Shown here in pieces: positions 7,231-18,585 of a stretch of 64,000 bases of DNA. A program made the translations under genes and the position numbers. Every line of letters begins with the position of its first letter. Position 1 is the first letter of the stretch. Origin of the DNA: Rariloculus sp965263005 (GTDB lineage Bacteria > Pseudomonadota > Gammaproteobacteria > Steroidobacterales > Rariloculaceae); NCBI RefSeq assembly GCF_965263005.1, contig NZ_OZ253579.1, positions 1,922,001 to 1,986,000 of the forward strand, given 5' to 3'. Below the pieces are notes generated by a model that saw only the letters and a program-made list of their open reading frames with translations, ran no database searches and was not told the DNA's origin.

Positions 7231-9192
7231 CTAATTCAAGAGACGGTTGAAGGTTTCGAAAATCCGTTCCGCCGCCGATAGAGTTCGGTCAATTGCCTCT
7301 GACTCCCCCGCAAATGTGTCCGAATTTCGGATGAGCCAAGCCGCGGGGGTGTAGTGGTTAAATACTGGAATGGTCTCTGGCATGATATTGAATATGGCCT
7401 CGACCTTCTTCACCAGCCGTGTCGTAGAAGTATGCTCGTCGAGCTTTTCAATGGTGACACGATGGGATTCCGGCAACGCGTAGCTAGAATTCACGATCTC
7501 CGCGTAGACTTCCGGATCAAAAATATCTTCAATGTCCCCTTCTCGTTCGTCGATGAAGTCTGCCACCGTATAGAAATGGCCCGCCTGCAGGATGTCCGAC
7601 TGCCTGATCCTCTCGACCTTTCCCATTGCCCCCCGCGCCACGTCTGATAGCACCGCGACGTGCATTTCCTTGCCCGCAAAGAGGGATACGAAGGGCATGA
7701 TTCTGTCGATGCCTCCGGCCGGACACATCGTCCAGCGCGAATCCAATGGCGTCCTGCCGCGCGCCTCTAGCGCGGAGGAGAGCGCCTGGAGGTACAGGAT
7801 GTCGCTTGGCCCCTCCACCAAAAGGGTGTGTTCCCCGACGAATAGGGTCTGCGTCGCCTCGTAGCCCAATGCCCCCTGCAGCGGAAAGAGCGTATCCGCT
7901 TCGACCTCGAGGACATCTTGACTTGCCTTCGTTCCATACGATCTGCGCGGCGACTTTGTTCCGTCCACTTTATCCTCGATGATCCGCACACGCTGTAGTT
8001 TGTCGGCGGGGACCATGAACGGGGAGTGTGTCGAATAGATGACTTGGTGGGAGGGTGCCAACTTGTCGTCGATGAAGCGCAACAAGTCACCCTGTGCTTT
8101 ACCGTGCAGCGACAGTCCTGGTTCGTCCAAGAGCAAGACGATAGGACCGCCCGCATTTTTCACTTGAGCGAATTTCACCAAGAATGAGAAGAACCAGACA
8201 AAGCCCGCGCTGCGCTCCGAGAAGGGCGTGTCGACGCGATGAAGGTTATTCTTAATGCGAGCCCTAGCGATCGTTCCTTGGTTGAATGGTGGCGAATCGC
8301 CGGGAAGTGCTTTGTCGATGCGCACCTCTACGTCCAAGTCGGGGTTTTGAGACCAATAGTCCAGTATCTGCTCGGTGATGTTGGTCGATGCTGCTTGCAG
8401 CATAGCGTTGAAGGTCTCGTAGGTGGACACATCGGTTATGTCATCAATTGCGACCCCCGCGTACTCCAGGAACTCGACGAACAAGCGTGCCCCACGGTGT
8501 TCGTCATAATCGATTTCCTCGGTGTCAATCCTTTCTTGTGTCTCCTCTATCTGAATCGCGCCGTCCATCCGGTCGTAAGAAGAGACGTACATAAAAGTCG
8601 GAAGGGCACGGATCACATGCTTCCGCACGCGACCGCGGGCGTTTCCGCGCTCGCTCAGAAATTCTTGCAGCCGTATGTGCTTTTCGGTCGGAGACTGAAG
8701 GCCGTCCAAGACGCTGATCAGTTTGTCGGTCGTGCTTGGTGACCCCAGCATCGAGCGCTCGGATGCGTTCAGCGCGAACAGGCTGTAGTGGTGTTTCACC
8801 GCGGCCGGATAGTCCAGTTGCGCGCTCACCTCGATTTGCTTCCCATATCGTCGGCTCACTTCAACCAGTGGGGACGTCAAGACGTCTTTACCGACATCTT
8901 CGGAGATAACCTGGATTTCGGCTTCATCCAATTTCCAGATGGTTCGGATTACCACGGCATGCTCGTCCCCGTGAATCTGCTTGTATCGGATCAGGTTACG
9001 GCGCGGATAGTCCCGCTCCTTGTTAATTGCTACGGGGGTAGCTTTGTTGGGGTTTAAAGCCGCCAACGCCAACAGGATTGCGCTCTTCCCAGCCTCGTTT
9101 TTGCCAACCAAACAGGTCACTGGGTCAACGTCAAACTCCTCGCTGTCGTCCACTGAGCGGAAGTTGGTCACTCGAATCTTCTGTAGCCTCAT
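7231..9192 (-). CDS. OLD-family ATP-dependent endonuclease (AAA ATPase + TOPRIM)
   Basis: This protein of about 653 residues begins MRLQKIRVTNFRSV, the classic start of SMC/OLD-type ATPases. ATG at 9192 is preceded by GAGGACGC; an upstream in-frame ATG at 9240 lacks support. The Walker A box is GKNEAGKS (30-37). LLLDEPGLSLHG holds the Walker B aspartate (about D356), and the TOPRIM nuclease domain starts with TLLVEGPSD (about E460) followed by a VAVLSD metal site. OLD nucleases degrade DNA, and several act in anti-phage defence; GajA of Gabija is one, but the UvrD-like GajB partner is absent here. It therefore appears to be a solitary OLD protein in an accessory island. Composition is AT-richer than the core genes. 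Confidence 0.85.
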   Translation of the reverse strand: MRLQKIRVTNFRSVDDSEEFDVDPVTCLVGKNEAGKSAILLALAALNPNKATPVAINKERDYPRRNLIRYKQIHGDEHAVVIRTIWKLDEAEIQVISEDVGKDVLTSPLVEVSRRYGKQIEVSAQLDYPAAVKHHYSLFALNASERSMLGSPSTTDKLISVLDGLQSPTEKHIRLQEFLSERGNARGRVRKHVIRALPTFMYVSSYDRMDGAIQIEETQERIDTEEIDYDEHRGARLFVEFLEYAGVAIDDITDVSTYETFNAMLQAASTNITEQILDYWSQNPDLDVEVRIDKALPGDSPPFNQGTIARARIKNNLHRVDTPFSERSAGFVWFFSFLVKFAQVKNAGGPIVLLLDEPGLSLHGKAQGDLLRFIDDKLAPSHQVIYSTHSPFMVPADKLQRVRIIEDKVDGTKSPRRSYGTKASQDVLEVEADTLFPLQGALGYEATQTLFVGEHTLLVEGPSDILYLQALSSALEARGRTPLDSRWTMCPAGGIDRIMPFVSLFAGKEMHVAVLSDVARGAMGKVERIRQSDILQAGHFYTVADFIDEREGDIEDIFDPEVYAEIVNSSYALPESHRVTIEKLDEHTSTTRLVKKVEAIFNIMPETIPVFNHYTPAAWLIRNSDTFAGESEAIDRTLSAAERIFETFNRLLN

Positions 9193-9441
9193 GGTTGCGT
9201 CCTCGAAATAGGGCAGCGGGTGCACCCAATACAGATGCAATCCTTGGGGATTTGAGTTGGCTGCCCCCGGGTTCGTCCAGCGTAAACCTGCCGCGCATTT
9301 GCAGACAGTTCACTGTTAGGGGACCAACCTCCCAATCATGCAAGAACGAATTGTTCAGGACAAGAGCAAAGAAGTAACGTGGCAGATAGGGAGGCAACAA
9401 ATCAGGCGGGCGACATAAATCATCGTCGGGGCTGAGTTTGG

Positions 9442-9636
9442 CTAGTGAAATGTGGAATTTTCGGCCGGATTAGCGTCGCGCATGGCCTGGGCAGCGAGTT
9501 TTAGCCACGCGTCCCGGTCGAGTCCGAGCCGTGCATTGAGTTGGCTGCACAACCGCTCCGCGTCGGCGAGCGAGAGCGCAACGAGCGCCGTGGGCACGTA
9601 GCTGATCTTGCCCCGTTTTGGTGGACGGTTGCTTCC
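9442..9636 (-). pseudogene. C-terminal gene remnant, unknown family
   Basis: Between a TGA at 9637-9639 and a TAG at 9442-9444 (minus strand) about 64 codons read as convincing protein: RGKISYVPTALVALSLADAE, then RLCSQLNARLGLDRDAWLKL. There is no ATG or ribosome-binding site, so this is most likely the 3' end of a lost gene. The family is not recognised. The smooth helical pattern and codon texture are the only support. Confidence 0.35.
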
Positions 9637-9758
9637 TCACGCCAGCGAACGTCAGGTCAGAGGGGGTCTGGCAGGTATCAGGCATGGTAGGCTCGAAGCG
9701 TCCACTGGGCGTGGTCTCGCGGATCCTTGGAGACGTCTTCGAAACCGGTAGAGGTGAA

Positions 9759-10172
9759 ATGAAACTCCATAGACGCTCTCAATGGCTCAGCATAGACAGC
9801 CTCATCAACCTACTACTGGGCGCGTTCCTGGTGGCCTTTCCAAGAGACCTCGTTTCCTTTCTTGGGATTCCGCAACCCGAGTCAGGATTCTATCCTGGCA
9901 TCCTTGGCGCCGTGCTGTTTGGAATTGGCGTTGCGCTTTGGATGGAGAAGGGAACGGACGGTGCTGGCGGAGGTGGCCTGGGGCTTGGCGGAGCGGTCGT
10001 GATCAATCTCTGTGCGGCCCTGATGCTTGCAGCTTGGTTACTTTTTGGAGGCCTCTCTCTTCCCGCAAGAGGGTCGGGCCTTTTGTGGGGCATCGTGGCA
10101 GTTCTCATCGCGGTGAGCCTGGCCGAGATTGGATGCATTCGACGAACACTTAGTCGGTCGAACGATGAATGA
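9759..10172 (+). CDS. Small membrane protein with four TM helices
   Basis: The 137-residue product starts at ATG 9759 directly behind AGAGGTGA, a good ribosome-binding site; the longer open frame upstream has no such signal. Four hydrophobic stretches are visible: LINLLLGAFLVAF, GFYPGILGAVLFGIGVAL, GAVVINLCAALMLAAWLLFG and LLWGIVAVLIAVSLAEI. The pattern resembles small uncharacterised four-helix membrane proteins seen in many bacteria, and no specific function can be read. It stands alone between the OLD region and the gcv genes. Confidence 0.65.
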   Translation: MKLHRRSQWLSIDSLINLLLGAFLVAFPRDLVSFLGIPQPESGFYPGILGAVLFGIGVALWMEKGTDGAGGGGLGLGGAVVINLCAALMLAAWLLFGGLSLPARGSGLLWGIVAVLIAVSLAEIGCIRRTLSRSNDE

Positions 10173-10566
10173 GTGCGATGCTTGGGATAGCGGGAATCGG
10201 TGTCGGCCGCGCTACCGGTGATCCAATCGCCACACACAAGAAAGCGTGGGACACATTGCGGGGGCGATAGTCAACCTGGACGTGTCGCCCAGCACGATTG
10301 TCTTCGGATGCCTGCGCTAGACGGTATCTCCGGGCCATGTGCCGAACTTGGTACACTACGAGGCGCTCCACCGACGATGCCGTCATCAATGGCCATGCCG
10401 GGGCGAGTCATGCGGTGTTGACAGGGTGTTGATTCGAGAAAAAGGCGACGGTCTACTCGAGTTTTTTTATAGGAAAAGTTCTTATTTTTCAGATAGATAA
10501 ACTCATGCTAGGTTGGCTTGCGAAATCTTGAAGTGAATTCTACTGCTTCGCCCTGCCGGAATAGGC
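10173..10566. other. Intergenic region, no convincing gene
   Basis: This 394-bp gap lies between the small membrane-protein gene and the 3' end of gcvT. It contains a TTGACA hexamer at 10418-10423 without a matching -10 box, and an AT-rich patch with a T-run at about 10461-10500. No frame has natural protein texture and no strong hairpin was found. It may mark the boundary between the accessory island and the gcv locus. Confidence 0.4.
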
Positions 10567-11693
10567 TTATTTTGCGCTGGTCGTGACGGCGCAAAGGTGG
10601 CCGTGCGGCACGAGCGGGATTTTCGCCACTTCGACAGGCATCGTCTTGCCGCGGACGATTCCTGACAACATCGTGCCCGGGCGCGCGAGCGTCGTTTCGA
10701 CGTAGCCCATCGCAATGGGTGCGTCGAGCGTCGGGCCGAAGCCTCCGCTCGTCACGTTGCCTGCGTCCACGCCGTCGGGACCGTGCAGCATGCTGCCGCC
10801 TCGCAATGGGACGCGCGAGCGCGGCAGCAGCGCGACGCGCCGCCGCGCCGCGCCGCCGGCGAGTTCGAGGGCGATGACGGCCGCGCCCGGGTAACCGCCC
10901 GGCCGCGCGCCGCCGGTACGCCGGGCCTTGGCGACGGTCCACGAGAGTCCCGCCTCGACCGGCGTCGTGGTCGTATCGAGATCGTGTCCGTAAAGGCACA
11001 AGCCCGCTTCGAGCCTGAGCGAATCGCGTGCGCCCAGACCGATCGGTTCGACTTCGTCGTGGCTCAACAGCTCGCGGGCAAGCGCGTCGGCTCGCACGGC
11101 ATCGACGGAGATCTCGAAGCCGTCCTCGCCCGTGTAACCGGACCGGCTCACGATGCACTCGGTACCGGTGAGGTTAACCGCGGCGACGCTCATGAACTTG
11201 AGCGCCGCCGTCTCCGGAGCGAGCCGCGCGAGCACGCGTGCCGCCGCCGGGCCCTGCAGCGCAAGCAGCGCGCGATCGTCGAGGACTTCGATCGTGCAGC
11301 GCCCGCCGATGCGGCTGCGCAAGTGCGCGATGTCATCGTGCTTGCGTGAGGCGTTGACGACGATGTAGAGATTTCCCGCGAGCTTTGCAGCCATGAAGTC
11401 GTCGAGCACGCCGCCTTCGTCGTTCGTCAAGAGCGCGTAGCGCTGACGGCCGTCCGGCAGATCGACGATGTCGACCGGCGTCAGTGTCTCGAGCGCGGCG
11501 GCCGCGTCGGCGCCGGTAAGCCTCAACTGTCCCATGTGCGAGACGTCGAACAGGCCAGCCCCGGAGCGCGTGTGCGTGTGTTCCTTGATGATGCCCGACT
11601 TGTACTGAACCGGCATCGCGTATCCCGCGAACGGTACGATCCGCGCGCCGAGCGACACGTGCAGTTCGTGCAGCGGCGTTTGCAGCAGCGCGG

Positions 11694-11697
<4 letters not shown>
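10567..11697 (-). CDS. gcvT: Aminomethyltransferase, T-protein of the glycine cleavage system
   Basis: GcvT takes the aminomethyl group from lipoyl-GcvH, releases ammonia and forms 5,10-methylene-tetrahydrofolate in the cytosol. The 376-residue product (E. coli GcvT has 364) shows LFDVSHMGQLRLTG and GYTGEDGFEISV, both conserved in the folate-binding fold. The start is TTG at 11697, which overlaps the TGA of gcvP (11694-11696) and follows GGGAAGA, so translation is probably coupled. A longer open frame to 11745 exists inside gcvP but is not needed. gcvH lies apart, near 17 kb. Confidence 0.93.
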
Positions 11698-14579
<2,882 letters not shown>

Positions 14580-14779
14580 GATCTAGAAAAGTCGTAAGCC
14601 GTCAAGAGCACGCCCGACATACGCGTCAGTACGATAACCATCTGATTTTTCTTCATTTACAGCACATCTTCGGACTGTCTCACATATGGATTTCCGCCTC
14701 GACTACGCTTCAATAACCCCTGAGTTTGAGTTCACGCGCTTGCGCAATGCTTACTCGTCAGCGACAGCGCAGCATTTAG

Positions 14780-14914
14780 AGGGAGGCCCGGAGACCGATT
14801 TCTAAACGACCGCCGCAAAAAATTTTCAAACGCATGTTGGATGCCTTGTCGGCCCATGGCAAGCCCGGTGTGTACTGGGACCGGGACCTGCCGGGGTTTG
14901 GTGTGCGGCTTTAG
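14780..14914 (+). pseudogene. Tyrosine-recombinase (integrase) N-terminal scar
   Basis: The frame between TAG 14777-14779 and TAG 14912-14914 reads KIFKRMLDALSAHGKPGVYW and then DRDLPGFGVRL. This is the arm-binding N-terminal (DUF4102-type) signature of P4/phage-like integrases, whose usual form is VWDSELPGFGVRV. A stop replaces the next residue and nothing of the catalytic domain follows. It marks past integration of an element next to gcvP, adjacent to a toxin-antitoxin pair. Confidence 0.6.
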
Positions 14915-15035
14915 ACGTGCGAGCTGACCCGGATGCAAGGGCGCGCCGGGTTTCATCGCGGCCTCGCCGAACACACGCGCAACGGGTCTCCTGACGGGTA
15001 GGACATGCACCGCTTCGGCCACTGGGTAATAGCGG

Positions 15036-15071
15036 TTGACGCTATTAGTGAGAAAGACTATGGTATTTGGG
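15036..15071 (+). promoter_or_regulatory. Candidate sigma-70 promoter for higBA, possibly leaderless
   Basis: TTGACG (15036-15041) and TATGGT (15059-15064) are separated by exactly 17 bp. A start point about 7 nt after the -10 box would fall on the G of the higB GTG codon at 15071, giving a leaderless transcript. This agrees with the lack of a ribosome-binding site in front of higB. Confidence 0.45.
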
Positions 15072-15352
15072 TGATCCAGAGTTACCGGGACTCCGACACC
15101 AGGAGAGTTGCAAACCGCGAGCGATGCAACAAACTTCCCGCAGGCATCCAGCGTCGGGCCCAAGCCAAGTTAATGGTCTTGAACAACGCCAGGGACTTGA
15201 ACGATTTGCGAGTTCTTCCGGGGAATCGGCTGGAGGCACTTTCAGGTGACCGTAAGGGTCAGCACAGTATCCGTATCAACACCCAGTGGCGGATATGCTT
15301 TATCTGGAAGCGAGGAAATGCCTATCGAGTGGAGATCGTGGATTACCACTAA
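15071..15352 (+). CDS. higB: HigB-type toxin (RelE/ParE superfamily)
   Basis: The 93-residue product has the HigB pattern: VIQSYRDSDTRRV at the start, then RDLNDLRVLPGNRLEAL, SGDRKGQHSIRINTQWRICF and a terminal VEIVDYH. HigB toxins are ribosome-dependent mRNA interferases neutralised by HigA. The start is GTG at 15071, chosen because family members begin with MIxSFR and have about 92 residues; the longer open frame to 15005 is unlikely. It lies 36 bp upstream of higA on the same strand, the toxin-first order typical of hig loci. Confidence 0.85.
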   Translation: MIQSYRDSDTRRVANRERCNKLPAGIQRRAQAKLMVLNNARDLNDLRVLPGNRLEALSGDRKGQHSIRINTQWRICFIWKRGNAYRVEIVDYH

Positions 15353-15388
15353 TCCCAGGGAGTTCGACAACGAGAAGGAATCGAACAC

Positions 15389-15715
15389 ATGAACAAATCA
15401 GCGCCGGGTCGCCCCGAAAAACTATCTCCCATTCATCCCGGAGAGATTCTCAATGAGGAATTTCTTCGCCCGCTGAAGATCACCCAGTATCGACTGGCCC
15501 AGGCGATCGGCGTGGATGCTCGCCGAATTCATGCCATCGTGCATGGGCAGCGGTCCATCACCGCGGAAACCGCTCTTCTGATGGCGCGTTTCTTCGGCAA
15601 CTCCGCGCAGTTTTGGATGGGGCTTCAAAATCAGTACGACCTGGAGAGGGAGCGGGATCGCTTGGTCGACAGGCTCCGTCAGATACCGGAGTACCGTATA
15701 AAGGCCACCGTTTGA
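15389..15715 (+). CDS. higA: HigA-type antitoxin (XRE family)
   Basis: The 108-residue protein starts PIHPGEILNEEFLRPLKITQ, the hallmark of HigA/VapI antitoxins, followed by the helix-turn-helix YRLAQAIGVDARRIHAIVHG and FFGNSAQFWMGLQNQYDL. HigA binds and inhibits HigB and represses the operon by binding near its promoter. GAGAAGGA precedes ATG 15389. The pair sits between the integrase scar and gcvH, pointing to arrival on a mobile element. Confidence 0.9.
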   Translation: MNKSAPGRPEKLSPIHPGEILNEEFLRPLKITQYRLAQAIGVDARRIHAIVHGQRSITAETALLMARFFGNSAQFWMGLQNQYDLERERDRLVDRLRQIPEYRIKATV

Positions 15716-15968
15716 ACGGCAACCGTACAGGCAAAGCCCCGATTTGCTCGCGCCTCGGCGGAATTAGGTCAGCGGCGCCGTGGATGTCGGGCGCGACGGG
15801 CGCGGAAAATTGCGGCATGTTCCAGCAGGCCGTGCATATCGCCTCCGGTTATATCGGGCCGATGGTGATATCGAGCCACTCAACCTCCCACATTCAACGT
15901 GGCTCGAAAGATGGAGTATGGTCAGAAGCATCAGTGGTAATTGGGTCGATTGGATAACCCCGACTACA

Positions 15969-16591
15969 ATGAAATCTCACTACTTGTTGTGCTTAGCGAT
16001 GAAATCGAATTTGTGGGCCGTGTCTCGTTGCCGTCTTGGACGGTGTCTTGTGTTGGTGATGACGGCAATGCTGGGGACAGCACAGGCGGCGGAGTCCGAG
16101 GACGCGCTACAGGGCGTATATCCGGCTCAGGTCGATGACGGGCTGACGCTGTACGCAACCGTTCGATCGCTGGAGATTCCGCCCGGCGTGGATTTCCCGC
16201 GCCCGGAAGGTACCCTGCTTGAGGTGCTGATCAGTGCGGCTCCTTCCGGTGGCACTACGGCAGCACGGCGCGTGGCGGACGGTGGCCCCTGTGCTCCGTG
16301 CACGGCACTGCATTATTTCGTCCTGCCGGAGCAGAGCCGAATTGGGAAGAGCCAGAAGCTTCGTGCACTGAGGAATACGCCCTCGGCAGCATCCGTGTCC
16401 GGTGGACTGCGGAGGGTCCGCGACTGGAGCAAGCGGAATTGAGACGTACCGGGTTCGTGCCGCCCCTTTTCAAATCGAAGATGCAGTTGCACTTTGATGA
16501 GCCCCTTGGCTCGGGCCCCGAGGCCGATGAGATCGAGACGTTGGCCCGTGCCGACATCGTCGAGTATGTACGGCCCTTTCGCTCGCCCTGA
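15969..16591 (+). pseudogene. Frameshifted gene for an exported protein
   Basis: From ATG 15969 or 15999 the frame encodes a signal-peptide-like N-terminus (CLVLVMTAMLGTAQA, then AESEDALQG) and a plausible mature part with SLEIPPGVDFPRPEGTLLEV. Around 16310-16350 the natural protein texture moves to another frame. That frame continues with SIRVRWTAEGPRLEQAELRR and ends EYVRPF at 16591, while the original frame degenerates to a basic tail and stops at 16442. The most economical reading is one exported protein of about 207 residues broken by an indel. The family is unknown, and sequencing error is possible. Confidence 0.4.
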
Positions 16592-16806
16592 TCTTGCCTG
16601 GCGTTAGCCAGTGCTGGGTCCCCGTTTATTGTGGTAACTGCCTGGCGCAGCATCGAAAAGGGGTGATGCCGCCCATTGGCTACGCCGTGGGTTAGATTGT
16701 TGCGACGCTGGGCCCAAGGCATCCATGAATCATCAGGTTCTGTCCCCACGTATCAGTGCGGTACGAGAGATCGCCGCGGCAAGGCGGTAAATGCTCTCGC
16801 GCCGAG

Positions 16807-17184
16807 TTACAGCGTGCCGAGCAGTTCGTCGTAGGCGGCTTGATCGCGCAGCGCCGCAAGGTCGTCCGGAGCGTCGGGCCGAACCCTGATGAACCAGCCG
16901 GCGCCGAGCGGGTCCTCGTTGACAGTCTCGGGCGCGTCGGCAAGCGCGTCATTGACGGCAACGACCTCGCCGCTGAGCGGCATCCTGATCTCGGCCGCGG
17001 CCTTGACCGATTCGATCACACAGGCCTCCTCGCCAGCCGCGACGGTCGCGCCCGCTTCGGGCAGTTCGACGAACACGATGTCGCCGAGCTGCTCCTGAGC
17101 GTATTCGGTAATCCCCATCGTCACCGTCCCGTCATCCTCGGGACGCAGCCATTCATGATCGTCGGTGTATCTCACGTCATTCAT
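16807..17184 (-). CDS. gcvH: Glycine cleavage system H-protein
   Basis: GcvH carries the lipoyl arm that shuttles the aminomethyl group between GcvP, GcvT and the L-protein. The 125-residue product has the expected HEWLRPEDDGTVTMGITEYA start and the lipoylation site VIESVKAAAE with K61. ATG 17184 is chosen because MNDVRYTDDHEW matches the family N-terminus; the open frame continues upstream to 17340 as basic non-homologous sequence. It is on the same strand as gcvP and gcvT but about 2.2 kb away, with unrelated genes in between on the other strand. Confidence 0.93.
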   Translation of the reverse strand: MNDVRYTDDHEWLRPEDDGTVTMGITEYAQEQLGDIVFVELPEAGATVAAGEEACVIESVKAAAEIRMPLSGEVVAVNDALADAPETVNEDPLGAGWFIRVRPDAPDDLAALRDQAAYDELLGTL

Positions 17185-17316
17185 TGGCACACTGAACCTG
17201 CTCGAAGCGCCAACGCCGCATCGGCCGCAAGTCCGGTCGGCAAAGCGCCTGAGATGCCGCGCGGCGCGGCGACGGGCGTTGCTCGGAAGTCGGTCACGAT
17301 TGGGAGAGGCGGTGAT

Positions 17317-17706
17317 TTGTTGAGAGCAACATTTTACCATCGCTCACGAGGGACAGGCCATAGACCGGGGGTTGGGAAAGAGGCGGGTCTGTGTATCGAT
17401 CCGCGCACGAGCGGCCCGCGGCCGCTCGTGATCGAAGGCAGCGAATTCGATCCACTATCGGGTCGGCGCGTCGACGATTTGCGCCAAGATGGCGACCGTC
17501 GCATCATCGGCTACACGGGCGTGGCAGGTCGAACGCCGCGCCACTACGGCTCGCTTTACATCGACCAGGACGAGTGTACGCGCTGCGGCCGGCGCGATAA
17601 GATTCACTCCGTCGAGAGCATCTCTATCTGGAAGGCCACGCGCAACGTCGAGCGTGCCAGCGATGTTCGCAAGCGCCTTGAGTCAAGAGTATCGAAACAT
17701 GTGTAG
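17317..17706 (+). pseudogene. Possible decayed ferredoxin-like protein fragment
   Basis: The frame ending at TAG 17704-17706 has natural protein texture from about 17395: PRPLVIEGSEFDPLSGRRVD, then GSLYIDQDECTRCGRRDKIH and SVESISIW. The segment ECTRCGRRDKIHSVESI looks like a 4Fe-4S site (CxxCxxCxxxCP) in which the third Cys has become Arg and the CP has become HS, so a cluster could not form normally. An in-frame TTG at 17317 lies 8 nt after GGAGAGG, but the first 25 residues look unnatural. It may be the C-terminal relic of an iron-sulfur protein. It overlaps the region just upstream of the next gene. Confidence 0.35.
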
Positions 17707-17731
17707 AGGCTCGTGGAAAACAGCGCGCATT

Positions 17732-18352
17732 ATGGCGACTGCAGTGCGGTACGCCATGCTGGCGGCCGGGATCGGCTGCGTTGGCCTGTTCAGTGGCGTT
17801 GCCGCGGGTCAGGGCGGCGGCCTGGCCGAGATCGACGTGCCGCTGACACCGATTGAAACTGAAACCCTGGCCGGGTTCGAGGCGTTGGCAACGGTGGTTG
17901 AAAGGGAAAACCCTGCCACAATCGCCACGCCGGAAGCGGCAGGTTCGACGGAAGAGGTTATCGTGCGCGGCCGCAGTCCGGCGGCGCTGCGCATTCAGAT
18001 AGAGCTGGCGGAAGAGGCTCTCTACGATCGCTTCAACGAGATCAATAGCAACGACGAGTTCGATATCCACTGCAAGGAGATTGCATTTACGGGCTCGAGG
18101 ATGCTGACGCGTTTCTGTCAGCCCAACTTCTGGCACACGGCGGAAGAGCGACTCGCATACGACACGGTGCTGATGCTGCAGGGGTCCGCGTTCTCGGCCA
18201 ATCCGGGCCTGTTCCGGGGCGAGCAGCGATACAAGCGCGTGCTCATGCTCGAGGAGATGCGGCGTCTGGCGCGCGAGGACGAAGAGTTTATCGACGCGCT
18301 GAGGCGTCTGTACACGCTGACGCTCGGGGACGAGCCCGCCTCTGCGGACTGA
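17732..18352 (+). CDS. Exported protein with paired cysteines, partner of downstream TonB receptor
   Basis: The 206-residue product has a signal peptide (MATAVRYAMLAAGIG to VAAGQ). ATG 17699 would add 11 residues. The mature part contains EEVIVRGRSP, then EINSNDEFDIHCKEIAFTGS, a second Cys 15 residues after the first (C-x14-C), and VLMLQGSAF followed by a charged helix. The same C-[KR]-E-x4-G-S-x6-C and LQGSAF pattern occurs in the small lipoprotein at 34173, which also precedes a TonB receptor. It is probably periplasmic and possibly disulfide-bonded. I do not know a named family. A hairpin follows its stop codon by three bases, and the receptor gene lies 233 bp downstream. Confidence 0.7.
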   Translation: MATAVRYAMLAAGIGCVGLFSGVAAGQGGGLAEIDVPLTPIETETLAGFEALATVVERENPATIATPEAAGSTEEVIVRGRSPAALRIQIELAEEALYDRFNEINSNDEFDIHCKEIAFTGSRMLTRFCQPNFWHTAEERLAYDTVLMLQGSAFSANPGLFRGEQRYKRVLMLEEMRRLAREDEEFIDALRRLYTLTLGDEPASAD

Positions 18353-18355
18353 CGT

Positions 18356-18374
18356 GCACAGCCGTCGGCTGTGC
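18356..18374 (+). terminator. Perfect hairpin after the exported-protein gene
   Basis: GCACAGCC (18356-18363), loop GTC, GGCTGTGC (18367-18374) forms an 8-bp stem 3 nt after the stop codon. No T-run follows, so it may stabilise the 3' end or attenuate read-through rather than terminate fully. A similar hairpin follows the paralogous small gene at 34495. Confidence 0.5.
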
Positions 18375-18461
18375 TTCACCCGGCGAGCCTGGCCGGCATT
18401 GTTGGACAAATGCAACATCCGTCCATCCCGCGAACAAGTAGGCACGTGTTCAAACATCGCC

Positions 18462-18492
18462 TTGCGAAGCGTTGGAGAATGTGTATATTCTC
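18462..18492 (+). promoter_or_regulatory. Candidate promoter with overlapping palindrome
   Basis: TTGCGA (18462-18467) and TATATT (18484-18489) have 16-bp spacing and lie about 95 bp upstream of the receptor start. The -10 box overlaps a palindrome GAGAAT-GTGTAT-ATTCTC (18475-18492), a possible operator. This is sequence pattern only. Confidence 0.35.
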
Positions 18493-18585
18493 ACCCACAC
18501 GACGGTAGCGCGGGGCCTGAATCTTGGGCGCCGCAGCTCCGTGTCATGGGGATGACTTCAGTGGTTTTTTTCGGGGGTACGCCAA

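Noticed and set aside
7231..9192. Gabija defence system
   Set aside because: The OLD protein resembles GajA in architecture, but no UvrD-like GajB gene is next to it.
10150..10389. 79-codon minus frame in the gap before gcvT
   Set aside because: Arg-rich, without start signal or similarity, and overlapping the end of another gene.
17190..17290. Glycine-riboswitch-like bases upstream of gcvH (CATCTCAGGC...GGAC)
   Set aside because: The TCTCAGGC core is present, but the pairing 5' GAGAG strand and the CCGAAGG loop are absent, so the aptamer cannot be drawn convincingly.
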